Positions 49,703 through 58,335 of a stretch of DNA of 64,000 nucleotides are shown piece after piece. The notes under the pieces were generated by a model. It was given only the letters and a program-made list of their open reading frames with translations. It was not told where the DNA came from and did not search any database. Numbering within the stretch: the stretch's first letter is position 1; each line of letters starts with the position of its first letter. The DNA is from Paenibacillus sp. FSL R7-0345 (GTDB taxonomy: Bacteria > Bacillota > Bacilli > Paenibacillales > Paenibacillaceae). The stretch lies in the NCBI RefSeq assembly GCF_038595055.1, contig NZ_CP152002.1:2524501-2588500 (forward strand). Direction: 5' to 3'. Position numbers and translations under genes: made by a program.

Positions 49703-52342
49703 TTGAGTACAGTGGAACCCAACCAGCGCCTTGAGGGCTTGAGCGAGAAAATATTTTTGGACCGTTATGCCTGGAAGGATGCGGACACGAATAATGCCAA
49801 GGTAGGCGATGTCGTGCTGGTGCTGACCAAGGATGACCCGAAATTTCCGACCAAGGAGGTCGGCGAAATTGTCGCGCGCAGCGGACGGATGGTGACCGTC
49901 AAGACCCGCAGCGGCGAGCTGGTGCAATCGGATGTGGAGAAGCTGACACTTAATATTGAAAAAACACCCGGGGAAATGTGGGACCGTCTGGCCGCAGCCA
50001 TGGCTTCTGTCGAGAAAACGCCTGAGCTGCAGGAGGAGTGGACCGGCAAATTCCGTTCGATTCTCAATGACTGGAAGCTTGTTCCGGGCGGACGGATTGC
50101 GGCAGGCGCGGGGGCGAGCGAGGAGCTGACCTTATTCAACTGTTATGTGGTTCCTTCGCCAAAAGACAGCCGCGGCGGCATCATGCAGACCCTTTCCGAA
50201 ATGACCGAAATTATGGCGCGCGGCGGAGGTGTCGGCATCAACCTGTCCTCACTGCGTCCGCGCCGGGCCATTGTCAGAGGCGTTAACGGCTCGTCCAGCG
50301 GCTCTGTATCCTGGGGCGGACTATTCAGCTACACAACCGGACTTATTGAGCAGGGCGGCAGCCGCCGCGGGGCGCTGATGCTGATGATCAACGATTGGCA
50401 TCCGGATGTGCTGGATTTCATCACCGTGAAGCAGACAATGGGACAGGTGACCAATGCCAACCTTTCGGTATGCGTGAGCAACAGCTTCATGCTGGCTGTC
50501 AAAAAGGATCTGGACTGGGAGCTCGTCTTCCCGGACACCAGCGACCCGGATTACGATGAGCTCTGGGACGGGGATCTGGATAAATGGAAGGCGGCCGGCC
50601 GTGCGGTTATCCCTTACCGGACTGTAAAAGCGCGCGATGTGTGGCATACAATCATTGAATCGGCCTGGAAATCGGCGGAGCCGGGCGTTGTGTTTATGGA
50701 ATACTATAACCAGATGTCGAACAGCTGGTATTTTAATCCGATTATTTGTACGAATCCTTGCGGAGAACAAGGACTACCGGGCTGGGGCGTCTGTAACCTG
50801 TCGGCGGTCAATCTTTCCAGGTTCTATGATGCGGAAAACCATGATGTGGACTGGGCGGATCTGGCGAGAACGACCCGTTATTCCGTCCGTTTCCTGGACA
50901 ATGTTATCGACAAGACACCATATCATTTCCCGGAAAATGAAGCGAATCAGAAGCTGGAGCGCCGCGTAGGCATGGGCACTATGGGTCTGGCTGAGCTGAT
51001 GATCAAGCTGAACATCCGTTACGGCAGCCCGGAATCGCTGGAGTTCCTGGACAAGCTGTATGGTTTTATGGCAAGGGAGGCCTATCTGGCTTCGGCAGAG
51101 ATTGCCGGGGAGAAGGGCTCGTTCAAGGCTTTTGATGCAGAAAAATATTTGCAGAGCGGTTTTATGCGCAACATTACCGAGGTGTATCCGGAGGTCGGGA
51201 AATCTATCCGTGAGCATGGGATGCGTAACGTCACTGTTATTACACAGGCTCCAACCGGTAGTACGGGAACTATGGTTGGTACATCGACCGGGATTGAGCC
51301 TTACTTTGCCTTCAAATATTTCCGCCAGAGCCGGCTTGGCTATGACGAGCAGTTCGTGCCCATTGCCCAGCAGTGGCTGGAGGCCCATCCGGGTGAGGAG
51401 CTGCCGGAGTATTTTGTAACCTCGATGGATCTGTCCGCCAAGGACCATATCCGTGTGCAGGCAGCGATTCAGCGCTGGGTGGACAGTTCCATCTCGAAGA
51501 CGGCCAACTGCCCGTCCGACTTCACTGTCGAGGAAACCGCCGAGCTGTACGAAATGGCCTTCGACCTCGGGTGCAAAGGCGTAACGATCTACCGCGACGG
51601 CAGCCGCGATGTGCAGGTGCTGGAAACGGCGAAGAAGGAAGAGAAAAAGGACGCACCTGCCGCAGAAGAACTTGCTGCTGAACCGGCCCCGGTGGCTTCT
51701 CCAGCTCCGGTAGTGGCAGTAAGCCCGGCACCGCAAGAAAGCGGGGGCGACAAACAATACAAAAAACGCCCGCACGTGCTGCGCGGCGCAACCTATAAGA
51801 TCAACACGCCGTTTGGCATGGCGTATATCACTATAAACGACCTGAACGGCATTCCGGGCGAAATCTTCCTGAATGTCGGCAAGGCCGGCTCCGACGTCTT
51901 CGCCATGGCCGAAGCCCTGGGCCGTGTCTGCTCGCTGTTCCTGCGTTACGGCGACCACGGCGAAAAGGTCGAGCTGCTGATCAAGCATCTCAAGGGCATC
52001 GGCGGCTCCGGCGCCATCGGCTTCGGCGCCAATCGCGTCGAGTCCATCGCCGACGCTGTAGCTAAAGCCCTCGAAACCCATGTGCAGAACAACGCACATG
52101 ACGACCACGTGGCCGCTCCGATCGCGGCCACCCTGGAGCTCGATTTCAATGAGGCGCTCAGCGCCGAGCTGAAATCAAGCGTGCCAGCCGCGGCTCCGGC
52201 GGATGCCGGGCACGGCGGACACGGGACGCACAGCAACTTGGCGGCTTCGCGGGATCTCTGCCCTTCCTGCGGGAGTGCATCGCTTATAAACATAGAGGGG
52301 TGTAAGACATGCGGGAATTGCGGGTATAGCCGGTGTGGTTAG
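49703..52342 (+). CDS. nrdJ: vitamin B12-dependent ribonucleotide reductase (class II)
   Basis: 879 residues. Active-site segments are present: LFNCYVVPSPKDSRGG, ICTNPCGEQGLPGWGVCNLS (the NPCGE cysteine/glutamate pair) and QAPTGSTGTM. A linker and a C-terminal extension end in a CxxC-rich zinc ribbon (CPSCG...CKTCGNCGYSRCG), presumably carrying redox cysteines. It makes dNTPs using adenosylcobalamin and without oxygen. Start TTG 49703 is eight bases after GGGAGG. Two NrdR-like boxes lie 120-170 bp upstream. No B12 riboswitch was seen. Confidence 0.95.
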   Translation: MSTVEPNQRLEGLSEKIFLDRYAWKDADTNNAKVGDVVLVLTKDDPKFPTKEVGEIVARSGRMVTVKTRSGELVQSDVEKLTLNIEKTPGEMWDRLAAAMASVEKTPELQEEWTGKFRSILNDWKLVPGGRIAAGAGASEELTLFNCYVVPSPKDSRGGIMQTLSEMTEIMARGGGVGINLSSLRPRRAIVRGVNGSSSGSVSWGGLFSYTTGLIEQGGSRRGALMLMINDWHPDVLDFITVKQTMGQVTNANLSVCVSNSFMLAVKKDLDWELVFPDTSDPDYDELWDGDLDKWKAAGRAVIPYRTVKARDVWHTIIESAWKSAEPGVVFMEYYNQMSNSWYFNPIICTNPCGEQGLPGWGVCNLSAVNLSRFYDAENHDVDWADLARTTRYSVRFLDNVIDKTPYHFPENEANQKLERRVGMGTMGLAELMIKLNIRYGSPESLEFLDKLYGFMAREAYLASAEIAGEKGSFKAFDAEKYLQSGFMRNITEVYPEVGKSIREHGMRNVTVITQAPTGSTGTMVGTSTGIEPYFAFKYFRQSRLGYDEQFVPIAQQWLEAHPGEELPEYFVTSMDLSAKDHIRVQAAIQRWVDSSISKTANCPSDFTVEETAELYEMAFDLGCKGVTIYRDGSRDVQVLETAKKEEKKDAPAAEELAAEPAPVASPAPVVAVSPAPQESGGDKQYKKRPHVLRGATYKINTPFGMAYITINDLNGIPGEIFLNVGKAGSDVFAMAEALGRVCSLFLRYGDHGEKVELLIKHLKGIGGSGAIGFGANRVESIADAVAKALETHVQNNAHDDHVAAPIAATLELDFNEALSAELKSSVPAAAPADAGHGGHGTHSNLAASRDLCPSCGSASLINIEGCKTCGNCGYSRCG

Positions 52343-52485
52343 GAATTTAATTGAGTTTTGTGATGGATCACCAATGCTGCAAAAAATGGCAATGAAAGCT
52401 GCAAAAAGTGAATCGCGAAAATTGATAATTATTGCGGGTATTCAGTATTCTGAATAAGATTAATCTTGTGCATATAATACTGCAA

Positions 52486-52526
52486 AAAAGTCCTGATTAG
52501 GGAATTCCTAAGACAGGACTTTTTTG
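52486..52526 (+). terminator. intrinsic terminator downstream of nrdJ
   Basis: AAGTCCTG (52489-52496) pairs with CAGGACTT (52514-52521), an inner TTAGG/CCTAA stem, then T-run. Confidence 0.75.
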
Positions 52527-52698
52527 ATTTTAGAAGTATTGGGTGTTATCCAGGTTTTCTTGCTCTTTAACTTTTAAGAACAAGTGGTGCCAACTTAAAG
52601 GTCTTATTTTAATAAAGTTTTGGAAAAATAGTATCTATTGTTTATCATTATTGTTTCTAATTATAATGTCATAAGAGTGAATTATCGGAGGGGTAACA

Positions 52699-53283
52699 AT
52701 GAGGGAGTTAAAAAATATTGAGGAACGAATTTTGGATCGTGCACTTTATCTAATGGGGAAGAATAAAAGCTGTAATATTGCGATTAGGGCAATCGCTAAG
52801 GAAGCCAATGTAAACGTGAGCGCTATTAATTATTATTTTAGAAGCAAAGACGAAATGCTCAAGCTGGTAAAAGAATTCTACATTGAAAATACCCTTGCCG
52901 TATTATCAATACTTCAAAATGAAACCTACAGTGAAAAAGAGAAACTGCTGTTATCTGCAAATGAGATCATGGAATATTCACTGCGTTTTCCCGGTAACAG
53001 AGTGATACATACGCATTCCTTAGAATGTGCGGATAATGATGAAACTTCAAGACGAATTATTGATCTCTCCCAGGAAATTGGTAACTTGCTCAAAGAATGC
53101 TTACGCAATCTTATCCCAGGAGATGAGACAAACTTCAAATTCAAATATTTAATTTTCACTTCATCTGTTAACTATCCAACGGAATACGAAGGAGTTATGA
53201 AAACAGATGGTTTAATCTTGGCCAGCAAAGAAGCTCGTATAGAGTATCTTAAATTATTGATGCATTCGTTGTTTTCTAAATAA
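52699..53283 (+). CDS. TetR-family regulator
   Basis: 194 residues. HTH: ILDRALYLMGKNKSCNIAIR then AIAKEANVNVSAINYYFRSKDEMLK. The C-terminal ligand domain is unassigned. The gene is clearly AT-richer than the surrounding genes, as is the next one. The following enoate reductase gene starts 158 bases downstream in the same direction and is the likely target. GGAGGGG precedes the ATG. Confidence 0.88.
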   Translation: MRELKNIEERILDRALYLMGKNKSCNIAIRAIAKEANVNVSAINYYFRSKDEMLKLVKEFYIENTLAVLSILQNETYSEKEKLLLSANEIMEYSLRFPGNRVIHTHSLECADNDETSRRIIDLSQEIGNLLKECLRNLIPGDETNFKFKYLIFTSSVNYPTEYEGVMKTDGLILASKEARIEYLKLLMHSLFSK

Positions 53284-53441
53284 GAGAGTTCGCGGAAATT
53301 TCAAACAAATTGTTTTAAACATATTGTAACATTCTCTTTTCTCAGGTATATTTGAGCTGTCAGTAATCAAGTAATGTTGATTATGTGAAAATTATTACAA
53401 AGTACCGGAACCTTATAAAAAGAATTAGAAGGAGAATGTTT

Positions 53442-55379
53442 ATGGCCTATCCTACACTTTTCAGCCCAATTACAATCAGAGGTTTAGAGTTGAAGAACCG
53501 AATCATCTTTCCAGCTATGGGAACTAAAATGCCTGATGAAGAACGTTTTGTCACTCAGCAGCTGATTGATTACCATGTTGCAAGAGCAGAGGGAGGATGC
53601 GGCCTAAACTTCACCGAAGTATGCTCGGTATATGCTCCAGCTTCCCCTAAGAAGTTTTTGGCGATTTCAGAAGATAAATATATCCCGGGTTTAAAGCAGC
53701 TTACAGATGCCATTCATGAGGCAGGCGGCAAGGCAGGAATTCAGTTATGGCTAGGCGGATTGGCAGTTGCCAGTGATCCGGAGCAGATGATCATTATTCC
53801 AAGTCCCGTGCCTGTGCCCGGTACAGAATATACCATACCAGGAGCAGAGATTGAGACATTAAAAGCTGCAGCTAAAGCATTTGGAGAAGGGGCGCGGCGT
53901 GCCGTCCAAGCTGGCTTTGATACCATTGAATTTCATGCAGGCCATAACTACACCCCTCATTCCTTTCTAAGTCCCTTCTTTAACCGGAGAACCGACGAAT
54001 ATGGGGGAGACCTGAAGAACAGAGCCAGATTCCTGATTGAATGTATTTCGTCTATCCGCCAGAATATACCGGATGATATGCCGATTTTTATGCGTATTGA
54101 CGCTCACGATGATTACCTGGAAGGTGGTCTTACTGTTGAAGATGTTATCGGATTCTGTAAGATGGCCCAAGCTGCCGGTGTCGATGTTCTCGATGTTTCC
54201 CGCGGCAATTTCTCCTCAGCAGCAATAAAATATGAGGTGCCACCTATTGACCTTCCCAGAGGGTTTAATGTAAATAACGCAGCCCGTATCCGTCGGGAAA
54301 CTGGAATGCTCACTGTAGCTGTAGGTCGGATCAATGCACCTGCCCAAGCTGAAGATATTCTAGCTGATGATAAGGCGGATATGGTCGTTATCGGCCGGGC
54401 ACAACTAGCTGATCCTGAGTTTTGCAATAAAGCGCGAAATGGAACAAGTGAGGATATCGTTGAATGTGTAGCCTGCAATCAAGGCTGCTACGATGGATTT
54501 GTTTCTACAGAAGTGCCATTTATCACATGTCTAAGAAATCCGGCACTGGGTAGAGAAGCTGAGTATAAACTGAAGCCAGCTGAAAAGTCTAAAAAAGTAA
54601 TTATTGCTGGAGGCGGAATCGCAGGGTTGGAAGCAGCTATGGTCCTAAAACGTAGAGGGCATCAGCCCATTGTCTGCGAGGCGACTAATACATTGGGCGG
54701 TCAATTTGCCCTGGCTGGTGAAGCACCAAGAAAAGAAGAGATGAAGGCAGCGGCTATATCCCGAGGAGAACAGGTAAGTAGAGCGGGTATTGAGGTCAGA
54801 CTGGATACCCCTGTTACAGAGTCATTGCTGGAAGAGCTTAACCCAGACGAAGTTATTGTGGCCATCGGTGCAGCTCCGATGCAGCTAAATATTCCCGGAA
54901 GCCAGTTGACGAAGGTTACAAATTCGCACGATGTACTATCTGGAGAAGCAATGGTTTCCGGAGAAGTCGTTATTATTGGCGGTGGCCTAGTTGGTCTTGA
55001 GGTTGCAGAATACCTTCATGGTAAGGCTTCTAAGATCACTGTAGTTGAGATGCTGGATAAAGTGGCTAAAGACTTGGGGGAGTTACGTTCGATCTGTGTA
55101 ATGGAAAGCCTGCATGAATCAGGAGTTCATCTTTTGACCAGCACCAAATGCCTTGAAATTAATGAGTATGGCGTCGTCATTGAAAGCAAAGGTGTAGTTT
55201 CTGCGTATCCATGTGACTCTGTTGTTGTCGCTATCGGGGCAAAGTCACGCAGCTATGAAGGCCTTCATACTTTTTGCGATGAACGTCATATACCCATGCA
55301 TGTGATCGGTGATGCATTACGTGCCCGCAGAGCTTTGAACGCCGTCAGCGAAGCGCATGAAGTGGCCAGAATGATTTAA
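53442..55379 (+). CDS. FMN/FAD/[4Fe-4S] enoate reductase (Old Yellow Enzyme family)
   Basis: 645 residues. N-terminal OYE TIM barrel (PTLFSPITIRGLELKNRII; EFHAGHNYTPHSFLSPFFNRRTDEYGG, cited in parts), a [4Fe-4S] cysteine set CVACNQGCYDGF plus ITC, then an FAD/NAD(P) domain with GGGIAGLEAA and GGGLVGLEVAE nucleotide folds. Architecture of 2,4-dienoyl-CoA/2-enoate reductases such as FldZ and BaiCD. Probably reduces an activated C=C bond. Start ATG 53442 has AAGGAG upstream. Confidence 0.92.
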   Translation: MAYPTLFSPITIRGLELKNRIIFPAMGTKMPDEERFVTQQLIDYHVARAEGGCGLNFTEVCSVYAPASPKKFLAISEDKYIPGLKQLTDAIHEAGGKAGIQLWLGGLAVASDPEQMIIIPSPVPVPGTEYTIPGAEIETLKAAAKAFGEGARRAVQAGFDTIEFHAGHNYTPHSFLSPFFNRRTDEYGGDLKNRARFLIECISSIRQNIPDDMPIFMRIDAHDDYLEGGLTVEDVIGFCKMAQAAGVDVLDVSRGNFSSAAIKYEVPPIDLPRGFNVNNAARIRRETGMLTVAVGRINAPAQAEDILADDKADMVVIGRAQLADPEFCNKARNGTSEDIVECVACNQGCYDGFVSTEVPFITCLRNPALGREAEYKLKPAEKSKKVIIAGGGIAGLEAAMVLKRRGHQPIVCEATNTLGGQFALAGEAPRKEEMKAAAISRGEQVSRAGIEVRLDTPVTESLLEELNPDEVIVAIGAAPMQLNIPGSQLTKVTNSHDVLSGEAMVSGEVVIIGGGLVGLEVAEYLHGKASKITVVEMLDKVAKDLGELRSICVMESLHESGVHLLTSTKCLEINEYGVVIESKGVVSAYPCDSVVVAIGAKSRSYEGLHTFCDERHIPMHVIGDALRARRALNAVSEAHEVARMI

Positions 55380-55536
55380 ATAAAATTGAAGCAATAACCA
55401 ACTTTAGAACAACTCGAAAAACGGGTTGTTCTTTTAAGCTTTTATAATATATTTTTGAAATAATCAATCATTTGGACCAAGGGCTGAAATCAATAGTCGT
55501 ACAGAAGAATCAATAAAGGAGCAGACAGGAGCCCTT

Positions 55537-56105
55537 ATGACAGCACCAAGAGAATGCCTTCCGAAACTTAAATGGTTAAATAGAAGATGGAACAAATGGA
55601 GCCTGACCAGAAAGCTTGTTGTATTTTACCTTCCCTTATTTGTGTTGCCTTCTATAATTGGCCTTAGCCTGCTTGCCCAAAATTACAATACAGCGATTCG
55701 GGCAAACGCAGAAGCTTATTCAGGGTGTTAAATTTTCTGATTCAGCCTCTGCTTGAAAATGCTATCGTTCATGGCCTTTCTTCCATCAATCATTCTGGAG
55801 AGATTCACTTTGAGACCCGGAAAGAGGAGGGGCGGCTTCACATTAAGGTTTGGGATAATGGCAGCGGTATAGAACCTGAGCGGTTAAAACAAGTTCACGA
55901 GAACCTGAATAGCGGAGATGGCAACCATATAGGGTTATTGAGTGTAAAAGAGAGAATCGAGATCTTCTACGGGCCGCAACATGGAATGGAGATTTCAAGC
56001 CTGGCGGGTACTGGAACAACTGTCCAAGCAGAATTTATGCAGGCGAATTTGCTTATTAGGATTCCAATACAGAATATACACATAACGAAATATAAACTGT
56101 ATTAG
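55537..56105 (+). pseudogene. internally deleted YesM-type sensor histidine kinase
   Basis: Only the ends of a sensor kinase remain. Residues 1-62 (to 55731) hold the N-terminal tail and first membrane helix of a YesM kinase. From 55725 the frame (+2) encodes the ATPase end (FLIQPLLENAIVHGL, DNGSGI, GLLSVKERI, GTTVQAEF). The extracellular sensor, second membrane helix, HAMP and phospho-His part are missing. The join is near 55728, where frame changes and a TAA closes the first part. An intact relative is 2.2 kb downstream. Confidence 0.85.
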
Positions 56106-56537
56106 TGTGCATAAAAGCTGATTTTCTTTTAGAGGATTTATCAATTTCTATGAGCCAATCTAGGTGCTGCTGAACGAATCTAAATATCTTTATCATATTT
56201 AATGAGACATTATTCAAGTGAAATAAGGATTACCAGCCTTGTTTTTTGCAGCTTTAGTGCTCCATCATATTAGTTGGAAAATGGATAGGTATGCATCTCT
56301 AAAAAGTATACCCAAGCAAGCCCAGACCGTCATAAGTTTGGGCTTGTTTTATTGCTGATTAACCCTTTGATTTATATCATCCTCCAAGGCATCTGGTCTC
56401 CAATATGTTTCATAATGCTATCCATAATTAGATTAACAATTCTCAAACATCTCGTAATCAATCTGACAACATCTTCCCGATAGAATGTATCCAACAAGTG
56501 AGAGATCATTTGAATCATGCATGGAGGGAAATCTACT
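56106..56537. other. gap of about 430 bases, AT-rich
   Basis: No gene seen. It contains the hairpin at 56317-56350. Probably remnant sequence of the decayed region. Confidence 0.5.
56317..56350 (+). terminator. intrinsic terminator-like hairpin
   Basis: CAAGCCCA (56317-56324) pairs with TGGGCTTG (56339-56346), then TTTTATT. Confidence 0.65.
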
Positions 56538-56955
56538 ATGAAGACTAATACTATCTATTTATTGACCGGAGCAGCCGGACTGTTGGGAAATTCCCGAAAG
56601 GCTAAGAAACTGGTATACGTGAGCTCGACAGGCGCTATTCCAGAATTACCGCATGGGGAAATTATCCTTGAGCCAGAGATTCTGGATGCGGAAGCGGTTG
56701 TCGGATATTACAGTAAAACCAAAGCACTGGCGACCCAAATTGTCCAAAGAGCGGTAAAAGAGCATAATCTGGATGCGTCCATTGTTTATCCTTCAGGTAT
56801 ATGCGGACCTAATGACTATGCTTTTGGGCCGGTGGCGCATTTGATTATGCAATATTGCGACGGTAAAATGTCTGTAGGCTTTGAAGGCTCCTTCAACTCT
56901 GTAGATGTACGCGATTTGGCGGAAGGGGTTATCGCCTGTTCAGAAAAAGGAAACG
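56538..56955 (+). pseudogene. NAD-dependent epimerase/dehydratase fragment
   Basis: Starts normally (MKTNTIYLLTGAAGLLGN), then joins directly to SRKAKKLVYVSSTGAIPELP, with the intervening part of the Rossmann domain (roughly 80 residues) deleted near 56592. Motif YYSKTKALA (Y-x3-K) is kept. The end is cut by IS3 sequence near 56955: residues beyond GNVHG are not epimerase-like. AATGGAGGGAA supplied the original ribosome site. Confidence 0.8.
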
Positions 56956-57778
56956 TGCATGGTTGTAAAAGCGGATATATTGCTGCACAGCATGCCTCAC
57001 CTGTTTAGCAGAGTGAAAGGAGTGGAGGTAGAAACAATCAGATTTAAAATGACCGAAGAAGTTCTCCATACAGGCATTGTCCCAGCAGTTACCCTTTCTG
57101 GACATACTCGCCTTTATCTCATATCGCTCCAGTAGTTTACTGTATTGGCAGCTAGTATATTGAAATCCTTGGTCGCTGTGCAAAAGAACACCTTTGGTGT
57201 CCCGCCGTTTTCTCGCCTTTTTGACTGTATCCAACACCAGCTTTAGATCATTCCGCGAGCTAATCTGGTACGCTACAATTTCATTGTTAAACAGATCTTT
57301 AATCGCAGACAAGTACAGCCTTTGTCCACCGAAGATAAGGTACGTAATATCCGTGACCCACTTTTGGTTCGGCTGCTCTGCTGTAAACTCTCTATTCAGG
57401 CGGTTGTCAGAGATCACGTAAGCCTCTTTCTTGCCATAGTAAGGTCTTTTCCTCCGTATAACTGCTCGAAGTCCTAGCTCGCCCATGAGTCGCTGTACAC
57501 GTTTGTGATTCATATGAATGGCGTAGGTACGCTTTAGCCATACCTTCACTCTGCGGTATCCATAAATGCCTTTATTCTTCTCGTGGCATTCGACAACTTT
57601 AAGCTTCATCGCTTCGTCTTCGCGTTGCTTGGGTGAAACGAACGTTTGCCGGTTCAACCACTTGTAAAAACCACTTCTGGATACCCCAGCCAGATTGCAT
57701 AGCAGGGTAAAGGCTGTATTTCTTATGAAGCAATTCCTTAATGACTGCAAGCTTTTTGCTGCTCGGAACAGCGTCCAT
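56929..57778 (-). pseudogene. IS3-family transposase orfB, frameshifted and truncated
   Basis: DDE integrase core is largely kept (WVTDITYLIFGGQRLYLSAIKDLFNNEIVAYQ; SDQGFQYTS; ENFFGHFKSD). Translation begins at ATG 57778 (MDAVPSSKKLAVIKELLHKKY) behind AAAGGAGG, but near 57711-57725 one base is gained or lost and the rest is in a different frame (LLCNLAGVSRSGFYKWL). The last authentic residues are RFYNHARF; LFLNRR is epimerase-derived. Confidence 0.82.
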
Positions 57779-58151
57779 TCCTCCTTTCACATCTGTAAGA
57801 GCTTTTTTAGCATTTCATTTTCTGCCTCAAGGCGCTTAATCTTGGCCTCTGGATCTTCAGGACGTGTTCGAGATCTGCCCATTCCTGGCCCTTTTGCTTT
57901 CCCTCTTTTTTTCTCCAAGGCCCTTTACTCCCTCTGCCTCAAAGTGCTTTACCCATCGGCGAACCAGTGAATCGTTGATGCCCATTTCACGCGCTACACT
58001 CTTATACCCCAATCCCTTTTTGAGATACAGGTCAACTGCCTTTTTCTTGAACTTCTCATCGTACGTTCTTCTCATTTCGCCCATAAAAAAATCCCCTCCA
58101 TAGTAGACAGATTAAACGGCTTGCTTTTTTCTGTCTACTATAGGGGGATCA
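56955..58151 (-). mobile_element. degenerate IS3-family insertion sequence, right end missing
   Basis: An IS3-type element on the minus strand. Its left end is near 58151 (TGATCCCCCTATAGTAGACAG read on the minus strand), with a hairpin at 58100-58141 (ATAGTAGACAG/CTGTCTACTAT) in front of orfA. Both orfs are frameshifted (separate entries). The orfB side is cut at about 56955, where transposase sequence changes to epimerase sequence. No second terminal repeat is found, so the element cannot move. Confidence 0.8.
57787..58084 (-). pseudogene. IS3-family orfA with A-tract frameshift
   Basis: Helix-turn-helix protein (RRTYDEKFKKKAVDLYLKKG, then SVAREMGINDSLVRRWVKHFE). The current frame stops at 57857 after GQISNTS. 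The alternative frame after a run of seven A residues gives a fitting C-terminus (PEDPEAKIKRLEAENEMLKK), ending 57787. Removing one A restores a 98-residue OrfA, the usual length. Confidence 0.75.
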
Positions 58152-58335
58152 TATCATTTGGGAGGCAGCCTGTTTTTTTATCCCAGAGCATCTTTTTTTC
58201 ATCCCCGCCCCTTCTCACCTTACGTGAGTATCCTTTCCCACAACCAAATATACATATCGCCAATACCGGCTTAGTGATGTATTATCGTTCTGTCAGAATA
58301 GATATCGTATTCTCAGCACAGAGAGGAAGATCACC
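58152..58335. other. short leader of the sensor kinase gene
   Basis: 184 bases between the IS end and the kinase start. Pyrimidine-rich; no clear promoter assigned. The IS may have displaced upstream sequence. Confidence 0.4.

Noticed and set aside
50774..52108. 444-codon minus-strand frame
   Set aside because: Antisense of nrdJ, whose conserved motifs are on the plus strand; the frame is open only because of GC-rich third positions.
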